The position numbers and the translations under genes were made by a program. From Fragum whitleyi (taxonomy: Eukaryota; Mollusca; Bivalvia; Cardiida; Cardiidae), in NCBI GenBank assembly GCA_948146395.1, contig OX411558.1, positions 36,344,850-36,408,849 of the forward strand: 64,000 nt of DNA. Reading direction: 5' to 3'. Below, one piece after another: positions 47,750 to 59,860 of this stretch. The notes under the pieces are model-generated. The model did not search any database, was not told where the DNA came from, and was given only the letters and a program-made list of their open reading frames with translations. The first letter of the stretch is position 1, and the number at the start of each line of letters is the position of its first letter.

Positions 47750-47845
47750 AAGTAGAGACAGTCTAGACTTATATCAGACTGCACATCTGTGCAGGCTGAT
47801 CTTAGTCTATAAGGTCTGCCAAGGCTTTGGGTATAGCAGGAATAT
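47750..47845. repeat. Family C hairpin core
   Basis: AGTCTAGACTTATATCAGAC, TGCACATCTGTGCA and GGCTGATCTTAGTCTATAAG pair around the loop, followed by the family's TCTGCCAAGGCTTTGGGTAT stretch. Confidence 0.75.
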
Positions 47846-47954
47846 GTTGTGAACAACATTAGAACATAAATTCTTTATTTTTCATCGATTTTGAAACTAC
47901 TTCTGATATCTTATATTTATCCTAATCGATTCTGTTCCATTCAAAGTAAATCAG

Positions 47955-48062
47955 CCCTGCGTTCAGGATGCAAAAAAATACTTTCGAATGTTTAAAAATG
48001 TGTCCGAATTTGCACGTGAGCTGGATACCATTTTCGCGAACGTTCATATCCTTAACGCAGGG
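47955..48062. repeat. Family D palindromic element
   Basis: CCCTGCGTTCAGGATGCAAA and ATATCCTTAACGCAGGG are inverted ends; 108 bp. The centre TTTGCACGTGAGCTGGATAC is partly lost. Confidence 0.8.
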
Positions 48063-48189
48063 AAGTGAACCCGCTGAATGTCTAGGCCAATGAAAGAATC
48101 TATTTAATAGCCGCTCCCGGGAATCAAATTCGGGTCCTCTTGATCAATAGGCCAGCCCTCATACATAAACGAAGAATAATTAAGTTCAA

Positions 48190-48341
48190 GGTAGCGAACC
48201 TGTAATTGTTCCGTAACGCTTCGAAGTCATGAAATTTGAAAGTGTTGACCCTCGTTTCCCAGTGATTTCATTAGGAAACCTCGGTGAACATCGTGATCCA
48301 CGAGTTCCGAAATGTTGCGGAATTATTTTGGGTCCACAACC
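48190..48341. mobile_element. Family G MITE, copy
   Basis: GGTAGCGAACCTGTAATTGT mirrored by AATTATTTTGGGTCCACAACC; flanked by TCAA and TTAA; 152 bp. Confidence 0.7.
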
Positions 48342-48582
48342 TTAAAAGTGCATTCAAACACATAGAAATTGTGAAAGTTTCTAATCTGCTCAAAGTGCAC
48401 GAGATGACCGGGGTTAGAAACCATTCAATTTCTCCAGATTGTCTGAATTAAGAGTGGCCATTCTAGCATCCTATTTTATCAATATAATAAAACAGATTTT
48501 TAACTTCTGCTTAATTCAAGCTTATTTTCAATTATCTACCATACAGAGTTTCTAGATGACCCAATTTTATGACAGAACTTTA

Positions 48583-48878
48583 CACTAAAGAACGTCGCGA
48601 AATTGACACCCATTCCGATCAAAATAATGCTTATTCACTCATTTGCGCTCCTTTTACATTTATTCCAAAAAATCACTCGCACAAACACAGAATCATTCCG
48701 ATATCGCTGAAAAAATTGTTAAAACTGATCAATTTCATTCAAATCAATTAGATCATTCCATGATTTTATAAGAAAGTGTGGATTTTAAATCGTCTGATAG
48801 GACCGTGAAGACAAAAAATAGAAATATATACATCTTTTTTATAAGGGAGGCAAACATATCGATAATTTCGTCCCATAG
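48583..48878. mobile_element. Family A MITE, truncated copy
   Basis: CACTAAAGAACGTCGCGAAA after TA, TTGACACCCATTCCGATCAA, then half of the central palindrome (GGGAGGCAAACATATCGATA). Right half lost. A degraded family B-like stretch may precede it. Confidence 0.6.
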
Positions 48879-49268
48879 GAGGTACTAAGGTATTCATTTT
48901 CACCGATTTGGAAAGCAAGGTCTTACAATTAAGATTAAAACCTTTCGCTTCTGCTTCTTGAAAAATTCACTATTTCTCGGGCCGAATGAGTTGGCCAATG
49001 ACAGCGCCAAGATCGAAAGCCGTTTCCGGGAATGGCGCCATTAGTGTGAAAGCATCCTGGAGAAATCTTCGTGGTCGCAAAATTAGTGTAGAGGAAGCCC
49101 AGGGCATTTGCAATGCGGCAACAAAATCTCAAATTTTGTCGCAACAAATTGCTTATTTTAGCATACGCCAGCCAGTCAGACTATTTTTTCCGCAACAATT
49201 TAAGTGGTAATCTGACAATGTTTGCTAGCATCATGCTGGGTCTATGCAGGCTGATCCTGGTCTAAATA

Positions 49269-49575
49269 CGTCAACTACATCGTGAAATTAACAAGGGTGA
49301 ATGCTTTTGTAATGATTTCCGAATGATACGTACAATTATAGATATAATATATGTTCTCCTTATGATTTCGTGTCTTTACGAACAACTCAGAAGCTTAAAA
49401 ATCAACACCATCCGATAGTATCATACAACTACGATTTGATCGATTTGCTTGAAATGTAGATCATATGTAACAAATTGGAAGCGTTTTTGAACAATTTCGG
49501 AGCGTTTTTTGTGTGACTGGTGTGAACGTTTTGAATGTTGAAATGGAGTGCTGAGTGAACGATTTAGAATGGTCA
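49269..49575. mobile_element. Family A MITE, copy with lost right end
   Basis: CGTCAACTACATCGTGAAAT after TA. The right half shows GGAAGCGTTTTTGAACAATT and GAGTGCTGAGTGAACGATTT before the match stops. Confidence 0.6.
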
Positions 49576-49689
49576 CTCTATCTTGGGCAAACGCTTGTGC
49601 AGCGGCCACCGTACGGGCTCGAAGCCTAGTATTTTTCGTACGTTTTTTTCTATGCGGCTATTCAGTAATCCTTCTCAAGTACTTAATTC

Positions 49690-49935
49690 TTAACCCTTGT
49701 CATGCTGAACGCGGAGTATTCCTGCTTTGGCAGGAGCTATAGACAAACATCAGCCTGCACATATGTGCAGCCCGATGTTAGTCTACACTACCTGTTTCTC
49801 ACTTTCAAACCAGATTTGTCAATAGATTTAGTTTTCCAAATAAAAATTGACCTACAGTTGGAACTTTCACTGCTTTTTGCCCTTTGATTTTGATGAAAAT
49901 TTTTAGCCAAATTTATTCAGCTTGACAAGGGTTAA
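49690..49935. mobile_element. Family C MITE, complete copy
   Basis: TTAACCCTTGTCATGCTGAA mirrored by TTCAGCTTGACAAGGGTTAA; 246 bp. The hairpin AACATCAGCCTGCACATATG mirrored by TGCAGCCCGATGTTAG lies at 49746-49785. This copy defines the family ends. Confidence 0.85.
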
Positions 49936-50190
49936 TACATGTATACCCGCTCGGGTATTGAATAAACTGAACATTGTAGACTGGCTCCCGTGCCACTGAT
50001 CTTAAGCATTATGAAATGAGCAAAGTTAAATTCGAGAAAGAACAATTTCTTATCAGCTTATATTTTGCCTGGCAGATCAGGTTTTGAGAAAATGAGGGGT
50101 AATTGGAAAGGATGAAATGATAAAACTTGAGTGGTTCTCATTTATTTTAAACTCAAAACTTACTAATAGCCCTGGAGTCAGAATGTGAAC

Positions 50191-50282
50191 ATCCTCGGAT
50201 ACCCCGGGGTCTCCCTATTTGCTACCCTATATCATCGATATAGCGTATCAAATAGGGAGACCCCGGGGTCTCTGAGGATGGG
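50191..50282. mobile_element. 92-bp palindromic insertion with 8-bp target duplication
   Basis: ATGTGAAC at 50183-50190 and 50283-50290. Between them, CCTCGGATACCCCGGGGTCT plus CCCTATTTG is mirrored by CAAATAGGGAGACCCCGGGG plus TCTCTGAGG. An 8-bp duplication fits hAT-type insertion. Confidence 0.85.
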
Positions 50283-50803
50283 ATGTGAACATTGTTGAAG
50301 GATTGATTTCCTTCCAAAACACTACAACAACAACAACAACAATAACAACAACTGTTATTTAATCGAAGAACGATGATTTCATTGGACAATTATCCGACAT
50401 GAACCATTATGAAGACCCGAGGAACTACCTTGAACAATGACCGAAATCAAGCGGCGATCTGCTAGTTGGTTAATCGTCAGCGTCTTTTTTTACGGAAATA
50501 CGCACCAATGCTAAATTAACAAAAAAAAAAAAAAAAAAAAAGAAGAAGAGGAAACAGACATCCTTATGTAACCGCCGATCAAGTATTTTATTTCTTCGAG
50601 AAACTTTGTTACAAAAGTCCAAATGTCCAGCTAGAATGGTTATCTTAAATTATTTCACCACTGGGCGTATATGGCCGAAACAAGTTTTCCAAACGCCTTT
50701 GGAAGACGGTTAGAAAGCGTTGTTTAGTATTAAATTACTCAAAATACTGCCCGTAAAACGCAATGGCGTATTGCATTTTGCTGAGATTCGTCACTATCCC
50801 TTA

Positions 50804-52240
50804 TAGTCCGTGGGCCAGGAGGGGTCACCATGCACCCCCCTAAGGGCTCTCCAAGAGTGGTATGAAAATGTTCATAAGACCTCCCTGAGTGAGAATCAAG
50901 ATGTTAACAGGTGGTAATTTGGGTCCCGACTGCCATTCCGAGTGGTTTTCTAGATGGCAGCCAAGAATAAATTCATTTTGCCTTTGGTACACTATAGAGG
51001 GACTTTCTTTGCATTTTGAATATTTTCTGAGTCCAAAACATGTATATTTTGCGTTCTGGTAAAACCCTTTATTACTTAAAATGATTTTGAAGATCCAAAC
51101 ATCCTAAATGGCAGATGGCAGCCAGTTTTAGATAAGAATATTGCTATTTTTTGGATTAATGCCATGAGATTAAAGTGTTCACCATGTACTACATCATAGA
51201 TCATATTGCAAAGTGCTATGATAATGTTGATATGACCTTCCCGATTTCAAATTAAGTTGTTAACAGTCTATATTTTGGGACCTGACTGCCTTTCTCGGTA
51301 TTTTTCTAAATGGCAGCCACTCAAAATACAATTTGACCAGGAGACAGTATACGGACATGACTTGATTTTAAAGCATATTTAAAGACCATAATATGTATTT
51401 TTTACGTTCTTGGTAAAATATCTATTAGTTGATGTTAATTTGGATATCCAAACTTCCTCTTTTAGAGATGGCAGCCAGTTTAGGATAGGAATATCATTAT
51501 TTTCTGTTGCAATCTTTTAAAGACGAGGGGTCGCTGTGTACTTTGCCAAACAATCCTTTTTGATTGTACCACAAAATTGTTAATTCAACATTCCCAAGGT
51601 TGAATCAAGTTGTTTAAAGTAGATGTTTTGAGTCCCGACTACCTTTTTGTGGTGTTTTTCTAAATGGCAGCCAATGCAAATACAAGTAAATGAATTGGAA
51701 CAACTTGTATATGAGCAAGCTTTGTTTTTAATGATCTTTAATGAACAAAAACATAAATATTTAGTGTCCTTGCTACATGCTGAAATAGTTAATGTCTTTT
51801 TGAAGATCAAATATCCTGAATGGTAGATGACAGTTAGTTTTAAATGTGAGATTTGCCTGCTTTTTTTGTGTGTGCTTTGCTTTGTTTTTTGTTTTTTCCA
51901 GTCCATTATCATCATAAAAACCATCACTGATAGGACAAAGGAAAATTTAGCCGATATTAATCGGTGAGAATAAAAAAGTATCAATCAATATTTTTTGTGT
52001 TCCGACTGCCTTTCCGGATGTTTTTCGAGATGGCAGCCAAGAAAAAGTGTATATATTATTATATATATAAGTATATTTTACATAAGAATTCCTTTGCAAA
52101 CATTGGTCTATTTTTTATTTTATTTTCAGGACCAAATCACCTAAGTTTAGCGTATCTCTTATAATTTCTTTAATTTATTTAAACCTAACATCCTGACGTG
52201 AAGATGGCAGCCCACTTTAAACACGTAATTTTGTCTATTT
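50804..52240 (+). repeat. Left arm of foldback element: four ~355-bp tandem units
   Basis: Each unit carries CTAGATGGCAGCCA or CTAAATGGCAGCCA followed about 160 bases later by GAGATGGCAGCCAGTTT, plus TTGAAGATCCAAACATCC and GTCCCGACTGCC blocks. Outer units resemble the right arm better than inner ones. Confidence 0.8.
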
Positions 52241-52579
52241 AACTGTTATTGTCTCTGAAACTAGTTGGCTGGGCATGTCACTTCTGCGGAAGGGGGGGGG
52301 GGGGGTTATCAAGTTGTTCACCATATATCCCTAATATCAATATTCTGTCTCTTTCGTTTCGCCTGAAGGATAAGGGTAGTTTTAAATGGTCTCCAAAAAA
52401 ATACATGATAAATGAAATTTGAAATATGAGAAGGCAGTCAGGTCATATTTTGAATTCATCTTATTTTTGTAAAAATATTTTCATGTGTACATGTTTCTGT
52501 CGAATATGGATGCATACTGGTATCATTTTCTCCATCTGTCAGTGCGTGTGTTGATACATAGGTTAGCTAATTTCTTGTT

Positions 52580-52950
52580 TCGATTAAGAACATCGTAAAA
52601 TTGACAAGGGTTAGTAGCATAAGCGACTTTTGGATGATTTGAATGTTGTGTTTTTTTTTATCGAACCTGAGCATAATTATACAATATAATGGTGTATTGA
52701 TCTATTATAAGATGTGAATATCTTTAATGACAATTCAGAAACTTCCAAATCCACTCCAGCTTATGGAATTATTGAATGATTAGAAAATTTTGAATGATTT
52801 CGGAGTGGTTTTGGTCGATTGAATGCCGTTTGAACGATTTTGGGGCATTTTGAGTTAAGTGTTTCAAAACTGACATGAATGGAACGCTGAGTAAATGATT
52901 CAAAATGGTTATGACTAGACTTAGTGTCAAGTACACAGTGTTTTTTGACC
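52580..52950. mobile_element. Family A MITE nested in the foldback element
   Basis: CGATTAAGAACATCGTAAAA at the left; GGAACGCTGAGTAAATGATT and AGTGTCAAGTACACAGTG near the right. Diverged, about 370 bp. It lies between the foldback arms. Confidence 0.6.
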
Positions 52951-53829
52951 ACAAAACATTTCCTTCATTTATAGACATAATTTCATGAAACTTTCACAGA
53001 ATATGACAAAACTCATTTTGTTGATGATTGCTGATATAATGCCGGGTAACAGAAAAAGATGGCTTGATCTAAATTTCTTGTCAACACATTTGCCATGCAT
53101 TTAAGGATGGGTTTGCATGAAACTTTCGCAGAATGTTCAACATCATGTGACTATGTGACATCGTTCCAAATTATGAAAAGCTGCATTTTTATCAATCGCA
53201 TTGTAAACGTTACTCCTTCTACATCAATGTATGGATTACATCAAGATATTGATAGATTTGTAAAAAAGGGTTTCACATTATATTCCTGATCATGGGACAT
53301 TCATAGCACATAACTGTCCATGCTGTCTTTAAGGGTGGTTTTTGACGACACTTTCGAGGTATATTTCATGATAGGAATACGAGCAAATATTCAACGTTTG
53401 TCCATATATAATGCGGCGTCGTGAAAAAAATAATTAATTTGCTCTAAAAATGTGAGGCATTTATTTTATCAAACAGGACTCATGTTTTTCATTTAAAACA
53501 TATTAATCCAGATTTACATTTCCATACAATAATAAAGTTATATTTTGGAATTATTCGATATATGAAAACTTCCATATGGTCAAATGGCGGCCAAGTTAAA
53601 AAAAATGAATAAATTCATGCTAAAATTCATATATGAATCAGCTACGTAAGGATTAGCACTACTGAGCCATTCAAGAGGAATGTGAATAAAACAGATTTAA
53701 GCAAGTTTAAGATATTGAAATAAGCAAAATTAGTGGACTTGTTTCCGATTTTTTTACATTTATTCATTTTGGTGGACATTTTCGGTCGCCGTTTGAAAGT
53801 ATACCTACACCAAACTTAATGAATATGGA

Positions 53830-55461
53830 ATATTCGTATTAATATATGGCTGCCATCTCGCTTTAAGAATTTCGGGAACATCAAATAAGCCCTTGATAAC
53901 CAAGAAGAGAAATTCAAAAAATCAACTATTTTCCCTTTCAGTTTGAAAACGTTTATTAGCAGGTGAAACCAAAGATACCGAATATTAATATTTATACATG
54001 ATTCGATCTCGGAGGGTCTTGTAAACAATTTCAAAATTTTGATAATTTGATAAATCTTTTTCAGCCCCCCCCCCCCCCCCCACACACACATGAATTCATG
54101 TTTAAATTCAGTATTTTGGGGATTTCAATTTAGACATTAACTGAAAGAACGGTAGCTAAAACGTTAAATAAAGGTGTCTGGTACTTAAAATGAGTTTAAA
54201 TGTGAAGCAATGTTTGCAAAAGATTCTAATGCAATTCGAGCATCTTCTTGGCTGCCATCTAGATAATACCCGTAAGGGCAGTCGGGACACAAAATATCGA
54301 TTACAAGAGTTTTGATTCTCACTCAAGGAGGTCGGTTAAACATTCTTTTGCACTCCCAGACAGAGTTTTTAGGATGGTTCGTCTCCTCTTGTCTTATGAT
54401 CTGCAACAAAAATTGGCAAATTTCATATTCAAGATTAGCGGCCATCTACTATTCAGGATGTTTGATCTTCAAATAGACTTAAGGTGTGTTTTTTTTCGAG
54501 ATTGTAGCTAGAACACAATATTTATGTTTTTGGTCCTTAAAGATAAAAAATGAAGGTTACTCGTATATAAGTTGATCCAATTTATTTACTTGTATTTGCA
54601 ATGGCTGCCATTTAGACCCCCTAAAAGGCTGTTTGTACACTAAATATCGACTAGAAACAACTTGATTCAGCCTTTGGGATTTTGGATTAATAATTTCATG
54701 GCACAAACCGAAAGGTTGTTTGTCAAAGTACATGGTGACCCTCATCTTTCATAGAATGCAACAGAAAATAGCAAATTTTCTATCTTAAACTGGCTGCCAT
54801 CTCTCATAAAGCATGTTTGGATATCCAAATTATTTTTAACTAATATATATCGGTCTAATAACGTCAACTATACATGTTTTGGTCTTTAAATATGATTTGA
54901 AATCAAAGTGTGGCTATATAATGCCTCCTGTTAAATTGATGTTTATTGGCTGCCATTTAGAAAAACATTAAGAAAGGCCGGTGGGACTCTATATAGCGAA
55001 TGTTAACAACTTGATTTGAAATCGGGAAGGTCATATCAACATTATCATAGAACTTTGCAATGTGATCTATGGTGCAGTACATGGTGAACTCTTTTATTTC
55101 ATGGCATTCATAGAAAAAATAGCAAAATTCTTATCTAAGACTGGCTGTCATCTCCCATTTAGGATGTTTGGATCTTCAAAATCATTTTAAGTAATAAAGG
55201 GTTTTACCAGAACGCAAAATATACATGTTTTAGACTCTCCAAAAAATTTAAAATGGAAAAAATCCCTTTATAGTGTACCAAGGATAAGAAGAAATTATTC
55301 TTGGCTGCCATCTAGAAAACCACTCGGAATGGCAGTCGGGACCCAAATTATCACCTGTTAACATCTTGATTCTCACCCAGGGAGGTCTTATGAACATTTT
55401 CATACCACTCTTGGAGAGCCCTTAGGGGGGTGCATGGTGACCCCTCCTGGCCCACGGACTA
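53830..55461 (-). repeat. Right arm of foldback element: four to five inverted tandem units
   Basis: Read on the minus strand it repeats the left arm order: terminal GC-rich end, GTCCCGACTGCCATTCCGAG, TAGATGGCAGCCAAG and so on, with a further diverged unit near 53850. A C-run followed by CA repeats (54064-54089) lies inside. Confidence 0.8.
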
Positions 55462-55496
55462 TTAAGCTGATAAGGAAATTTGGTTTTTAGCTCCAC

Positions 55497-56650
55497 TGAC
55501 CGGAGGCTAGAGAGCTATTGTCATGGTGGAGTGTCCGTCGTGCGTACGTAAACCTTTCTTTTAACATCTTCTCCTCCTGAACCGATAGGCGGATTTTGAC
55601 GAAACTTGACAGAAATGTTGCTTGCGTGACCCTCTTTTAAAGTTGTTAAAGAAATTTAGATTGGTTCCCAAATATGGGCGTTGCGGAGCAGGACTTATTT
55701 CATTATGGATTCTTCTTCGCCCGAACCATTGGCCCGATTTTAACGAAACTTAACATTGCGTGACTCTCTTTTACCTTGGGTGACCCTTTTCTACAGTTGT
55801 TCAAAAAACAAAAAAATGTACTGACCACCAAATACGGGCGTGGCAGGGGGGGGGGGGGGGGAATTGTTTCACTATATTAATTTCGAAAAAAATATCCCGA
55901 CCTAAATCATTGGTCCGATTTCAACTAAACATGGCATGGATTATCCTTTGGTGATCCTCTTTTAAAGTTGCTCAATGAATTTGGATTGACCCTCAAATAT
56001 GGGCGTGGCAGGACAAGACTTATTTTCACTTTATAAGTCCTTTTAAATCTTCTCCTCCAAAATTATTGGCCCGATTTCAATGAAACTTGGCATTAATGAT
56101 CCTTAGTGGTCCTCCTCTAAAAGTGTCAAAGATAAGACACCTGATTTCATGGACGTATGAAACTAAAATTTTATGTATGAATACGCAAGAGTATGAAAAG
56201 GTTTTACAGTTAATACATAATTATACATAATCAGACACTCTGAAATCTTGATTGACCCCGAAATATATTGGCATGGCAACGCGGTGCTTATTTTCATTTT
56301 AAAATCTTCAAGAACTTCTTCAATTCAAACCATTTGGTCAACTTTGCATTTGTATTCCTTTCGTCACCCTCTTCTTTAATTATTAAAGAAATTTTGATTG
56401 ACCCCCAAATATGGGCTTTGCAGGGCGGGGCTTATTTTCACTTTATAATCTTTTAAAATCTTCTCCTTCTCTCACGTTGGCCATTTTTTTATTGGAACTT
56501 AGCACGACTAGTCCTTAGTTGCACCTTCACTTAAATTGGCCAAGACTTTTTGATGGGGAGATGAATTTGGGTTTGAAGGGCGGGGCTTATTTTGATTTTG
56601 AATGTTTTTTAAAAAAAAGCTTCTCCTCCCAATCAAGTGGACTTATTTCA
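55497..56650. repeat. Degenerate ~160-bp tandem array, about seven units
   Basis: TCTTCTCCTCC-like marks recur at about 55567, 55707, 55888, 56045, 56305, 56457 and 56620. AATATGGGCGTGGCAGG-like marks recur at 55672, 55829, 55996, 56262, 56409 and 56565. One unit is lengthened by a family F element at 56148-56215. Starts right after the foldback element. Confidence 0.8.
56148..56215. repeat. Family F element inside the tandem array
   Basis: GATTTCATGGACGTATGAAA then ACTAAAATTTTATG; interrupts one tandem unit and explains its extra length. Confidence 0.6.
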
Positions 56651-57235
56651 TTGCGTCTTGCAATGAATGACCCTTTACTTTAATTGTTCCGAAAATGTGT
56701 TTAGAATGCTTATTGCAACAAATGATGGTAATTAGATGGGTAAAGGGTATACATGTAAATGTGATTGAGTATTTTGGTGCAATGTGTACCAGACCCAGAT
56801 AATCATTTTAAAATCGTTCTAAAGAGATTTCAACGTGTTGTTTTCAGTCTATGTAACCTTTGTTAAATGACAGTCTGGAGATGTCAAAAGCCAATGGAGC
56901 GATTAAGGCTCCTTGGATCTTTTGTATTACTTGATCTCCTATTATTGCAGTTGTCACTGGACCGGGCAACAGTATGAACTGTTTCATTAATGCGAAGTAA
57001 GCACCGAACTTGCAAAAATGACGTCATTTTATTGCCCATGTAATCAACGTGCCGAGTGACGCGATTTCAGATATTTATAATAAAATAGAAACAAATAATC
57101 GACGTTTCCTCTCTGTATGTGTCTATTAAAAGATGTTTATGAATGAGAAAACAAATTACAAAATAATTGCCAGGTAATAAAATACTTATTTCGTGGATAT
57201 TCGTGTAGCAAGGACAACATATTGTTCTTGGTGTC
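56651..57235. other. No recognisable feature
   Basis: AT-rich; nothing recognised. Confidence 0.5.
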
Positions 57236-57302
57236 GGGGACGACTTTATGAACTGTTGCCGTCTGCCTTCGGCATCGGGCAACAGTTTAGAACGTCGTCC
57301 CT
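57236..57302. repeat. Stem-loop with ~24-bp arms
   Basis: GGGACGACTTTATGAACTGT plus TGCC is mirrored by GGCAACAGTTTAGAACGTCG plus TCCC. A smaller TGCC-TTC-GGCA hairpin sits in the loop. Confidence 0.7.
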
Positions 57303-57879
57303 CCTCCTCGGGACAATCGTTTTCACTGTTAAACGAAACACTATGAAGCAAATGTATACTTTTATAGAGCTTGTGACGGTTAACCGTAACACTGAAACAG
57401 AGACTTGTGATGAGTATCTGTCACGTTAATACTTAGGGTCTTGATTGTGGTATGGTGGTAAAAGATTTTACAGCATTTTTAGATATTCCATTGGACATCA
57501 TAATTAATTTTAACATTTCAGGCTTTGGAAGCTTGCTAAATGTTATTGCATTTGGACAAGGTATTTGATTGTTTTATGAATTTGTTATGCAAATACAATG
57601 TGGGTAGCTCCAGCAAAGCATTCTGTGTGCAATTCCGACCTTATTGAGACATATTAGGCCAAATAATCTAATATTGGATAAATTTTGCAAAACACATGGC
57701 AAACAATTAATTATTGGTCAGATTCGTTTATCTCTTTCTATTCTCACAAGCGCGTATCCATCTTAGTTTGTTTTTTTTTGGTCGCTCCAGCAAAGAATCT
57801 CTTCCCAGAAATATATAAAATAAAGCCCTACATCACGTTCAAGATAAAACTATAAGTGATGCGTACTGTTTATGATAAG

Positions 57880-57960
57880 GAACCGGCTTTGCACAAGCAA
57901 TTGTGCGCAAAGCAGGATGACACTCTCAAACGTGTTCGAACGTTTTGTTAACATAAGCGC
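57880..57960. repeat. Family D palindromic core, diverged
   Basis: CGGCTTTGCACAAGC mirrored by GTGCGCAAAGCAGG, then AAACGTGTTCGAACGTTTTG. Outer ends lost. Confidence 0.5.
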
Positions 57961-59637
57961 ATGCCTGGGCGATGGACAAGGACGGTTGAATCGTACAACT
58001 TACTGACACAGACGTTTTCCACGGCCATAAGAACTGGGTTACACAGGACGTATTTACCAAAATATTAGAATACACATAGGGACATCTCATAGTGCTGTAC
58101 AAATATTTTATTTCCGCTTAACGAATGTCATACTGTGTACTTTATAAAGATTCAGACCGGTCATTAATGTAAAAAACAAACAGGGCACCACTCGATAACC
58201 TCTGACACGGACCAAATCTGTCTCCAAATTGAAGAGCACTCATATTCACGTCGGAACTGTCATGGTGACGGGTCAAGTGGGGCGAAAGATGACGCGGTCA
58301 GCAGATATCGAGGTAACAAGATGTCCCATCTTCTTTAAATGTGCTTTCAATGAACAAAAAGGAAGCACCGATAACTTAGATTATCTTATTTTAAACCATC
58401 ATCAATATTTTTATCATGGTGGACATCCGATGTTGTCATTTCGTATCTTCAAGTACTATTATATTTCCCACGACGGCAAAGCAAAGATTGATAGCAAAGA
58501 TTAATGGCAAAGCAAAGATTAATAATCATTGAAAAGATTGCTCTTGTGTTTGCATCATTATTTGGCTTTTGTTCTACAAGGAAGACCATGGAGGATATGT
58601 CTGTGTTATGAAAGACAAACATCGTTTAACGACCTTCCTGACAAAAAATCGTACCTATGGTCATTAAACATCGTAGGCAAGCCCTGGTGAATTCAAGTGT
58701 ATGGTCTCTGATCTACGAACCTGAACGATTGGTCGGCGATTGTCAATTCGGCTTAATTGGTAGGCCGCAGAAGCGGCCTACCAATATGAATGCGTTTTGA
58801 ATATGACCATGGGGGATTAGGGATACATTATTATAAAACCTGTCCAATGTTTTTATTCAAAACATAGAAAACCGTATGATGCAGCCTGGATCAAACAACA
58901 GTTGTTTCAAAAACTATTTTGTAATGAAAATTATTGAGCAATAAAATCAGGGTTTTTGGTTATGAACTTGATTTTACAAATATTGCACATTTCATTAAAA
59001 TGACTGATCACTCAGGCATGTTGACCTAGTTTTTACTCTCTTTCCCCCTGTTTTCTGCATTTTTTTTTACATCAAAGTGATTCTCGCAGGAGATACATCT
59101 ATGGTTACACTCCTGTCTGTTTGGGTCTTGTTAAACATATAGTAAAAATGGCATTTTTGCGGATAAAAAAAACAACAACACAATACTTCATTATGCACAA
59201 TTACACTCGAAATCCTTTTGGTCCAAAGTGTGTGATGACTTATATCAAAGCTCTGGTCTAGAGAATAAATGTTTCTACCTTAATTAATCTAATCCTGTGT
59301 GTGATATGTAGCAGTTGTCTGGCACTTAGCATAACATAATTTCAAGTCAGTTACTTATATTCAAGCATTAAAACAATGCGACAAAGGGAGCATATCACTT
59401 TTTCTAACTAAACTATTTTGGGACAACCGAAGTAGGTCCTTTTACTTCAAATAGGTGCAGTCTTAGAACTAGTTTGAATGACAGCTATTGAATGATAACT
59501 TGAATCTTTTGCCTCGTGTTCTGATTTCAGAATTGTTTGTGCTATTATTTTGAGTCTGTATTTTCTTTCTTTATGCTCATTTCTTCGGATAACTCCCAAT
59601 ACATCAGCATGAAGGTTGAGTGAATATATTATTCTAA
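57961..59637. other. No gene; short hairpin at 58756-58785
   Basis: ATTGGTAGGCCGC and GCGGCCTACCAAT pair perfectly around AGAA. A 91-codon frame (58229-58504) has no recognisable homology. Confidence 0.5.
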
Positions 59638-59860
59638 CAAGAGCACCGCCTATGGGTGCAACCCTTTGCTGTGCTTGGCTGTAGGTGCTCGATAATACAA
59701 AAAGCTGAGTGGAAAAGGGGACTCTTAAAAAAACCCTTTTCAGAGTTGTCCCCCTTGATTTTCTGGATAGCTCTTGAGATAGTGAACATACATGCTAAAT
59801 TTTATGAAGATATCTTCAATAACAACAGGTCAACAACAACAATGCCAACGCCGCTAAAAT
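59638..59860. repeat. Dispersed repeat fragment (AAGAGCACCGCC type)
   Basis: AAGAGCACCGCCTATGGGTG followed by GTTGTCCCCCTTGATTTTCT and an AACAACA-rich end. I recognise the AAGAGCACCGCC opening as common in mollusc DNA; this is memory, not a search. Confidence 0.4.

Larger units (their letters stand above)
50804..55461. mobile_element. 4658-bp foldback element with tandem-repeat arms
   Basis: The left end TAGTCCGTGGGCCAGGAGGG is mirrored exactly at 55461, and the outer ~150 bases match almost perfectly. TTA flanks both sides (50801-50803, 55462-55464), a target typical of PIF/Harbinger elements. The left arm has ATGGCAGCCA marks at about 50953, 51307, 51662 and 52027, a period of about 355 bases; the right arm has the complement at about 54250, 54602, 54950 and 55302. 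Identity falls toward the centre, where no transposase frame is seen. Arms of tandem units in inverted orientation are the hallmark of foldback elements. Confidence 0.85.

Noticed and set aside
51580..51984. 134-codon minus-strand open frame
   Set aside because: Lies wholly inside the foldback arm repeats; low-complexity composition and no recognisable domain.
57193..57429. Overlapping frames on both strands near 57067-57429
   Set aside because: Created by the 57236-57302 stem-loop, which gives mirrored open frames.
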